Positions 59,081-64,000 of a stretch of DNA of 64,000 nucleotides are shown piece by piece. The position numbers and the translations under genes are program-made. The stretch's first letter is position 1. Every line of letters starts with the position of its first letter. The notes beneath the pieces were generated by a model that ran no database searches, was not told the DNA's origin, and saw nothing but the letters and a program-made list of their open reading frames with translations. This DNA comes from Bacillota bacterium. Its GTDB lineage: Bacteria; Bacillota; Clostridia; Acetivibrionales; DSM-1351. The DNA is taken from NCBI GenBank assembly GCA_023441625.1, contig JAEZOA010000181.1, forward strand, positions 17,320 through 81,319. Reading direction: 5' to 3'.

Positions 59081-59728
59081 TTAAGGGGATTGTTTAATAT
59101 ATTTTGAGATTATTTCTTTATAAGATATGTCAAGTGAGTATAAAAATTCGTATAAATTATTGCTATCATCTTCATTCATAAAAGTAAACTGCATACTATA
59201 TTCTAGCAGAGAAGCTTGGGGAGAACACCTAAGAATTATTCCCTTACTAAAAATTGAAGTTTTTTCATTTAGGATTATATTAGCTTCACATTCTATAGCA
59301 CTTGGAATTTCCTTATCTAGCAGAAAAGCAATACCTCCAAGAGAAATATTTGAAACTGTACAGAAATATGTATTGTCATTAGATATAGAAACGGTAGCTG
59401 GCAAGTAAACATCATGTCTTGGGAATACACGATTGTTTATATTCCCGTAGATATCTAGAGGTTGGATTCTGATAAATGGAGAACCACATAATTCAACTTT
59501 AGTAACTATGCCATGAATAATATATTCAAAATATTCATTCTTAAACTTAATAATTGCACTTATATCCTTAAAGGGGCAGGATTTTACTAAGTCAGAAGTC
59601 AAAGGAATATCTAAACCGCTATCATTAAATCTGCATACTATAGTATTGTGCCAAATGTGACTATAGCCAATTCGTATACTAATTAATGAACCGGGTAGAA
59701 TTAATTTGGATATACATGATTTATTCAT
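59081..59728 (-). CDS. PilZ-domain c-di-GMP-binding protein (215 aa)
   Basis: A YcgR-like two-domain plan: an N-terminal beta domain (~5-90) and a C-terminal PilZ domain (~98-210). The c-di-GMP motifs are intact: Arg100-x3-Arg104 ('RVFPR') and 'NISLGG' (Asn127, Ser129, Gly132). The ATG at 59728 is set by AGGAGG 9 bases upstream. It lies 111 bp after argB and 110 bp before argD. There are no motility genes nearby. The output is unknown: in YcgR it is the flagellar motor, elsewhere polysaccharide synthesis. Confidence 0.88.
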   Translation of the reverse strand: MNKSCISKLILPGSLISIRIGYSHIWHNTIVCRFNDSGLDIPLTSDLVKSCPFKDISAIIKFKNEYFEYIIHGIVTKVELCGSPFIRIQPLDIYGNINNRVFPRHDVYLPATVSISNDNTYFCTVSNISLGGIAFLLDKEIPSAIECEANIILNEKTSIFSKGIILRCSPQASLLEYSMQFTFMNEDDSNNLYEFLYSLDISYKEIISKYIKQSP

Positions 59729-59839
59729 GCTTATCTGCCTCCTAATAAAAATGCTTATTACCATATTATAATTCAAATAGAAAAAAAATCATATTATTTT
59801 ATATGATTTTTTCGAGATGATTATAATTTATAAAAAAAT

Positions 59840-60751
59840 TTAATAGAGCGCTTCGTTTTCATGATATAACTTTTTATCCTTCATAATCATTGTTCCAATA
59901 CCTTTATATGTAAATATTTCAAGTAGAATACAGTGAGGAATTCGTCCATCCAGAATATGAGTTCTCCCTACACCTTTCTCAAGAGCATCTATACAACCTA
60001 ATACCTTTGGAATCATGCCTCCATCAATAACTTTATTAGTAATAAGGTCATGAACTTCATCTATAGTTAAGGCTGGAGCTACTGATTCGCTATCTTTCGA
60101 GAGCTTTACACCTTCAACATCAGTAAGCAGCATTAGCTTTTCAGCTTTAAGCGCCGCAGCTATTTCGCCTGCAACAGTATCAGCATTTATGTTATAGCTT
60201 TCACCATTTGGTCCAACACCTATAGGAGCTACTACAGGAATATACTCGTCTTTTGATATAAGCTCTAATACCTTTGAATTAATTTTTGTTATATTCCCAA
60301 CATAGCCTATATCTTGCATTTCACCGTTAATTTGAGTTTTATATTGCTCGCACTCAATCAGTTTTCCATCAATACCGCATAACCCGATGGCTTTGCCGCC
60401 TTTATGATTGAGCATCGAAACTATCTCTTTATTGGTTTTACCCACTAAGACCATTTGTGCAACCTCCATGGTTTGTGAATCTGTAACTCGGAGGCCATTT
60501 ACAAACTCGCTTTTTATATCAAAAGCCTTTAGAGCCTTATTTATATCAGGACCACCACCATGAACTAATACAGGATTCATTCCTATATATTTTAGAAGAG
60601 TTATATCTTCCATAACGGAGTTTTTAAGTTCGTCATTTATCATTGCGTTTCCGCCATATTTTATAACTACCGTTTTGCCATATAACTTTTGAATGTATGG
60701 AAGAGCCTCTATAAGTATTTCTGCTTTTTTTATTTGATTTTCGAAATTCAT
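59840..60751 (-). CDS. argB: Acetylglutamate kinase
   Basis: Phosphorylates N-acetylglutamate, the second step of arginine synthesis and often the feedback point. 'VVIKYGGNAM' binds ATP, 'LVHGGGPDINKAL' is the glycine-rich substrate loop, and 'NINADTVAGEIAAALKAEKL' is the AAK-fold signature. It is 303 residues long, with an N-terminal helix (residues ~3-20) of the kind that makes the arginine-sensitive hexameric form in other bacteria. GGGGGAT precedes the ATG. It is 26 bp after argC. Confidence 0.97.
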   Translation of the reverse strand: MNFENQIKKAEILIEALPYIQKLYGKTVVIKYGGNAMINDELKNSVMEDITLLKYIGMNPVLVHGGGPDINKALKAFDIKSEFVNGLRVTDSQTMEVAQMVLVGKTNKEIVSMLNHKGGKAIGLCGIDGKLIECEQYKTQINGEMQDIGYVGNITKINSKVLELISKDEYIPVVAPIGVGPNGESYNINADTVAGEIAAALKAEKLMLLTDVEGVKLSKDSESVAPALTIDEVHDLITNKVIDGGMIPKVLGCIDALEKGVGRTHILDGRIPHCILLEIFTYKGIGTMIMKDKKLYHENEALY

Positions 60752-60777
60752 AAAATATATCCCCCTATAGTATCGTT

Positions 60778-61719
60778 TTAAAGACTGATGTCTTCTTGAA
60801 GACCTAACATTATATTCATATTTTGAATAGCGGCGCCTGATGCACCTTTTCCTAAGTTATCTAAAACAGCTATAAGCATTATCTGCTCGGCATTGCCAAC
60901 AACATATATTTCAAGATAGTTGGTGCCATTAACTCTTGTTGCACCTAAAAAACCATTTGTATAAGATTTTTCTACATCTAGGGGCATAACTTTTATATAT
61001 TTTTCTTCTTTATAATATGTTGATAAATATTTATGTATTGACTCCTTAGTAGGTGTACCAGGTAATAACCTAGAATAAAGTGGAACACATACCGACATAC
61101 CCTTGTAATACGAACTTATTATAGGCGAAAAAATAGGTGCAAAGCTTAGACCACTTATTTTTGTCATCTCAGATACATGCTTATGAGCTAAGCCTAAGCC
61201 ATATAGCTGTGGGCTCTCAAATGGGTTCCCATCAGGAGCTTCAAATTCCTCAATACGCTTTTTTCCACCACCACTATAACCAGAAATAGCATGTATTGTT
61301 ACTGGATAATCCTTTTGAACAATGCCACCAGTCACCAAAGGGTACATAATGCTTAAAAAGCCAGTTGGATAGCAGCCTGGGTTAGCTACTCTAGTCGAGT
61401 TTTTTATTTTAAGACGATGCTCCTGAGAAAGCTCAGGTAATCCATAAGCCCAGTCAATATTAGTTCTATGAGCAGTACTAGCATCAATAACTCTAGTTGA
61501 AGGATTATCAATAAGAGATACAGCCTCTATTGCTGCTGAGTCAGGCAAACAAAGGAAAACTATATCTGCACTGTTTATATACTTTTTTCTTTCATTAATG
61601 TCTTTTCGTTTATCATAATCGATTTTTAATATATCTAAATCGCTTCTACTAGCTAATCTTTCATTAATCTGTAAACCAGTTGTACCTTCGCTTCCATCTA
61701 CAAAAATCTTATATTTCAT
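60778..61719 (-). CDS. argC: N-acetyl-gamma-glutamyl-phosphate reductase (short form)
   Basis: Reduces acetylglutamyl phosphate with NADPH. The 313-residue length and N terminus 'KYKIFVDGSEGTTGLQI' match the less common short ArgC class rather than the ~345-residue one. The catalytic Cys116 is in 'NPGCYPTGFLS'. The start is placed at 61719; longer in-frame extensions upstream would run through the promoter. The ribosome site is weak (GAAAGGG about 12 bases off). First gene of the arginine cluster, divergent from the ABC ATPase gene. Confidence 0.95.
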   Translation of the reverse strand: MKYKIFVDGSEGTTGLQINERLASRSDLDILKIDYDKRKDINERKKYINSADIVFLCLPDSAAIEAVSLIDNPSTRVIDASTAHRTNIDWAYGLPELSQEHRLKIKNSTRVANPGCYPTGFLSIMYPLVTGGIVQKDYPVTIHAISGYSGGGKKRIEEFEAPDGNPFESPQLYGLGLAHKHVSEMTKISGLSFAPIFSPIISSYYKGMSVCVPLYSRLLPGTPTKESIHKYLSTYYKEEKYIKVMPLDVEKSYTNGFLGATRVNGTNYLEIYVVGNAEQIMLIAVLDNLGKGASGAAIQNMNIMLGLQEDISL

Positions 61720-61785
61720 AGTAGCTTTCATCCCTTTCAATATATTGATGATTAGAAATTTGTCATCAAATTCACACTTTTTATA

Positions 61786-61814
61786 ATTATACAATAAAGT
61801 GCATAAAAATACAA
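61786..61814 (-). promoter_or_regulatory. argC promoter with ARG-box-like operator on the -35
   Basis: On the minus strand: TTGTAT (61814-61809), 17-bp spacer, TATAAT (61791-61786). TGTATTTTTATGCA (61813-61800) covers the -35. It is almost the reverse complement of the argD site, and the two sites sit at the same place relative to their hexamers. Confidence 0.7.
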
Positions 61815-61902
61815 TAATATTACTTATATATTTTTTGTTAATATAAGCAGTATACAAAAGTACTAAAAGCAAAAAATTAAATTTGTTAAAAAACGATATG
61901 GT

Positions 61903-61930
61903 TTGTACTAGTATTCAAGTGTATTATAGT
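61903..61930 (+). promoter_or_regulatory. Probable promoter of the ABC ATPase gene
   Basis: TTGTAC (61903-61908), 16-bp spacer, TATAGT (61925-61930), 65 bases before the start. Spacing is slightly short, so confidence is moderate. Confidence 0.45.
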
Positions 61931-61995
61931 AAGTGTAGAAAGACTGAACATAAAGTATATATAAACAAAAACGTGAGTTTTCAGGGAGGTAAAAA

Positions 61996-63114
61996 ATGGC
62001 TAGTTTAAAGCTGAAGAATATTTACAAAAGATATGCAGGAGGTGTAACTGCTGTTAATGATTTTAATCTTGATATTGAACACAATGAGTTTCTTGTTCTA
62101 GTTGGTCCTTCTGGATGTGGTAAAACTACTACACTTAGAATGATAGCTGGATTAGAAGAAATTTCTGAGGGTGAATTGTACATTGGAGACAAATTAGTAA
62201 ATGATGTTGCTCCAAAGGATAGAGACATAGCAATGGTTTTCCAGAACTATGCATTGTATCCTCATATGACAGTTTTTGATAACATGGCTTTTGGTTTAAA
62301 ACTTAGAAAAACACCAAAGGATGAAATAAAGAAGCGTGTTCAAGAAGCAGCTAAAATTCTTGATATTGAACATTTGCTTGATAGAAAGCCAAAGGCTTTA
62401 TCAGGTGGACAGAGACAGAGAGTTGCGCTAGGTCGTGCAATTGTACGTGAACCTAAAGTATTCTTAATGGATGAGCCTCTTTCAAACTTGGATGCTAAAC
62501 TTAGAGTTCAGATGAGAACTGAGATTGGTAGACTTCACAACAGACTTAACACTACATTTATATATGTAACTCACGACCAGACAGAAGCTATGACAATGGG
62601 TACAAGAATCGTTGTTATGAAGGATGGTTATATTCAACAGGTTGATTCTCCAACTTCACTTTATGACAGACCAAACAATATGTTTGTTGCTACATTTATC
62701 GGTAGCCCACAAATGAATATTATTAATGCAGTTCTTACACAACGTGGAAACGACTTACATCTTGTATTTGGCAAGAACGATATTAAGCTTCCAGAAGGAA
62801 AAGCTAAGAAGTTAGAAGGAACTGATTATATTGGTAAAGAAGTTCTTATTGGTATTAGACCAGAACATCTCCATGATGAGGCTATGTTCTTAGAGTCAAT
62901 GAGCGAAAGCATAGTTGAAGCAAATGTTGACTTGGTTGAAATGCTTGGAGCAGAAACTTATCTTTACATGATTATTGAAGGTGCTACTGGAACAGTTACT
63001 GCAAGAGTTAATGCTAGATCAAAGACTAAAACTGGCGATGTTATTAAGATTGCAGTTGATGTTAATAAGATTCACGTGTTTGATAAGGAAACTGAACGTA
63101 CAATTATCAACTAA
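61996..63114 (+). CDS. ugpC: Sugar ABC transporter ATP-binding protein, MsmK/UgpC type
   Basis: A cytoplasmic ATPase energising carbohydrate importers (CUT1 family). 'GPSGCGKTT' Walker A, 'LSGGQRQRVALGRAIVREP' signature, 'VFLMDEPLSNLDAKLR' Walker B with D-loop, and 'THDQTEAMT' H-loop are all present. The C-terminal ~135 residues are the MalK-like TOBE/regulatory domain. The 372-residue length is typical. GGGAGG lies ahead of the ATG. There are no permease or binding-protein genes beside it, and a strong terminator follows, so it probably serves several importers encoded elsewhere, as MsmK does in streptococci. Confidence 0.93.
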   Translation: MASLKLKNIYKRYAGGVTAVNDFNLDIEHNEFLVLVGPSGCGKTTTLRMIAGLEEISEGELYIGDKLVNDVAPKDRDIAMVFQNYALYPHMTVFDNMAFGLKLRKTPKDEIKKRVQEAAKILDIEHLLDRKPKALSGGQRQRVALGRAIVREPKVFLMDEPLSNLDAKLRVQMRTEIGRLHNRLNTTFIYVTHDQTEAMTMGTRIVVMKDGYIQQVDSPTSLYDRPNNMFVATFIGSPQMNIINAVLTQRGNDLHLVFGKNDIKLPEGKAKKLEGTDYIGKEVLIGIRPEHLHDEAMFLESMSESIVEANVDLVEMLGAETYLYMIIEGATGTVTARVNARSKTKTGDVIKIAVDVNKIHVFDKETERTIIN

Positions 63115-63128
63115 TATATTTATTTATT

Positions 63129-63165
63129 AAAATGGACTGTCGCATAGCGACAGTCCATTTTTTTT
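63129..63165 (+). terminator. Terminator after the ABC ATPase gene
   Basis: ATGGACTGTCGC / GCGACAGTCCAT, a perfect 12-bp stem with an ATA loop, followed by TTTTTTTT. Confidence 0.97.
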
Positions 63166-63244
63166 AAAGTGCAGGAAAGAAAGACTGCGCATGGCAGCAA
63201 CCTGTTTTATGAATCGTCATACTGGAATTATTTTCTTGACTTCG

Positions 63245-63273
63245 TTGACATGAAGAAAAATACATACTACAAT
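63245..63273 (+). promoter_or_regulatory. Promoter of the TetR gene
   Basis: TTGACA (63245-63250), 17-bp spacer, TACAAT (63268-63273), 39 bases before the start codon. This near-consensus promoter probably serves the TetR gene and the overlapping downstream gene. Confidence 0.7.
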
Positions 63274-63311
63274 TATAATCAATGATTAATTAAAAATATG
63301 GTGATTATATT

Positions 63312-63935
63312 ATGAAAAATGAAATCCGTCGGCAAAGAACAGAAGGATATTTTATAGAAGCGGCTTGTGACTTAATAAGAAAATATGGGATTGAGTCAGC
63401 CACAATCCGAAACATTGCAGAGAAGGCTGGATACAATTCGGCTACTCTCTACTCTTACTATGATAATTTAGGACATTTGTTATTGCATGCTAGCCTCGTA
63501 TTTGAAGACGAGTTATTGTGTAGGATGATGGATGATAAGCGCATTAAAAATGCAATCAAATTGAAAGATGCATGGTCATCTGGATACTCCATTATGGCAG
63601 CTTATTATCTTGAAAATCCCAATATATTTGATTGTATTTTTATTAAGAAGATGGGTAAAAATCGCAACGAGTTGGAGAAAGAGCGGTGGGAAAAATCGAA
63701 GTTTGCACACTATACAGAGAGCATGCTACTTAAACTAGCCGATGAACTGCATGTATCTCGGCAGATTATAATGGATATTCATGAAGCTTGCCTTTCATTG
63801 ACGGTTGGAATCGTGCTTCTATGTACCAAAGAGCGTTTTGAAAAGCCTATACAAGAAATAACGCTCACATTGGAGAAACAACTTAATTATATTATTGATG
63901 CTTATTTGGGGGATATAAAGTTATGCACCGATTAA
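63312..63935 (+). CDS. TetR/AcrR-family transcriptional regulator (207 aa)
   Basis: The N-terminal helix-turn-helix 'GIESATIRNIAEKAGYNSATLYSYY' pattern (residues ~25-50) is the TetR DNA-binding domain. The remaining ~150 residues are the all-helical ligand/dimer domain, not further assigned. The 'GGTGAT' site precedes the ATG. Its 3' end overlaps the next start by 13 bp, so the regulator probably controls that gene. The ligand is unknown. Confidence 0.85.
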   Translation: MKNEIRRQRTEGYFIEAACDLIRKYGIESATIRNIAEKAGYNSATLYSYYDNLGHLLLHASLVFEDELLCRMMDDKRIKNAIKLKDAWSSGYSIMAAYYLENPNIFDCIFIKKMGKNRNELEKERWEKSKFAHYTESMLLKLADELHVSRQIIMDIHEACLSLTVGIVLLCTKERFEKPIQEITLTLEKQLNYIIDAYLGDIKLCTD

Positions 63936-64000
63936 AAAAAGAGTGGTATAAAGTTCTGATTATTTGTTGTGCAAAATTACTTTCCATGATGCTATTCCAG
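63923..64000 (+). CDS. Start of a probable membrane protein (cut by window end)
   Basis: An ATG at 63923 with GGGGGAT about 8 bases upstream opens a frame that stays open to the window end (26 codons). It begins MHRLKKEWYKVLIICCAKLL: a basic start followed by a hydrophobic helix. It overlaps the TetR gene, suggesting a TetR-controlled transporter; that is inference from position. Confidence 0.5.
   Translation, partial: MHRLKKEWYKVLIICCAKLLSMMLFQ

Overview
The window is low-GC DNA with strong Shine-Dalgarno sites (AGGAGG/GGAGGT), occasional TTG/GTG starts and a sporulation gene set (spoIID, a spoIIQ-like M23 gene). It carries several S-layer-homology (SLH) proteins. This suggests an endospore-forming, Gram-positive member of the Clostridia with an SLH-anchored surface coat. 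The genus cannot be fixed from sequence alone.

Layout. (1) 64-21447: four consecutive plus-strand genes for exported proteins with SLH domains. The first is a 3620-residue giant built from three different tandem repeat families. A nested-palindrome, MITE-like element (11037-11346) with satellite repeats separates genes 1 and 2. (2) 21585-25634: the conserved ywmB-like / murA / spoIID / spoIIQ-like block for peptidoglycan precursor synthesis and forespore engulfment. (3) 25735-35815: an accessory RHS (YD-repeat) polymorphic-toxin locus. The main RHS frame has no proper start, contains a stretch read in the wrong frame and is cut by one in-frame TAA. It is followed by a candidate immunity gene, a displaced and broken second toxin tip, a second candidate immunity gene and further RHS scraps. 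Two copies of a promoter-bearing direct repeat flank the locus. (4) 35967-37754: two lipoproteins. (5) 37935-42536 (minus strand): envelope polysaccharide genes (O-antigen-ligase-like polymerase/ligase, DUF4330, GT2 glycosyltransferase, PF04230 pyruvyltransferase-family protein). (6) 42771-49685 (plus): a coiled-coil protein, nnr (NAD(P)HX repair), alr, mazEF, a small exported protein, and a membrane-anchored FAD-oxidoreductase-like protein with a degenerate SLH-like tail. (7) A WecG/TagA glycosyltransferase (minus) and a YitT-family membrane protein (plus). (8) 51706-61719 (minus): arginine and carbamoyl-phosphate genes in transcription order argC, argB, a PilZ gene, argD, carA, carB, argF, GNAT. 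(9) 61996-64000 (plus): an orphan MsmK/UgpC-type ABC ATPase, a TetR regulator and the start of a membrane protein.

How the parts fit. The surface proteins need a pyruvylated secondary wall polymer if they bind through SLH domains. The PF04230 protein, the WecG/TagA enzyme and the ligase-like protein are plausible contributors to such a polymer, but this is inference. In the arginine cluster, argC and argD each have the same promoter design: a TTGNAT -35, a 17-bp spacer and TATAAT, with an ARG-box-like near-palindrome lying on the -35. This predicts ArgR repression at two points. A c-di-GMP-binding PilZ gene sits between argB and argD. No argJ or argE is visible, so a GNAT gene at the cluster end is a candidate, unproven, acetylglutamate synthase.

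No rRNA, tRNA, CRISPR array or intact transposase gene was recognised. The most unusual material is the decayed RHS locus with its displaced tip and promoter repeats, the palindromic element between the surface-protein genes, and the paired ArgR-type promoters.
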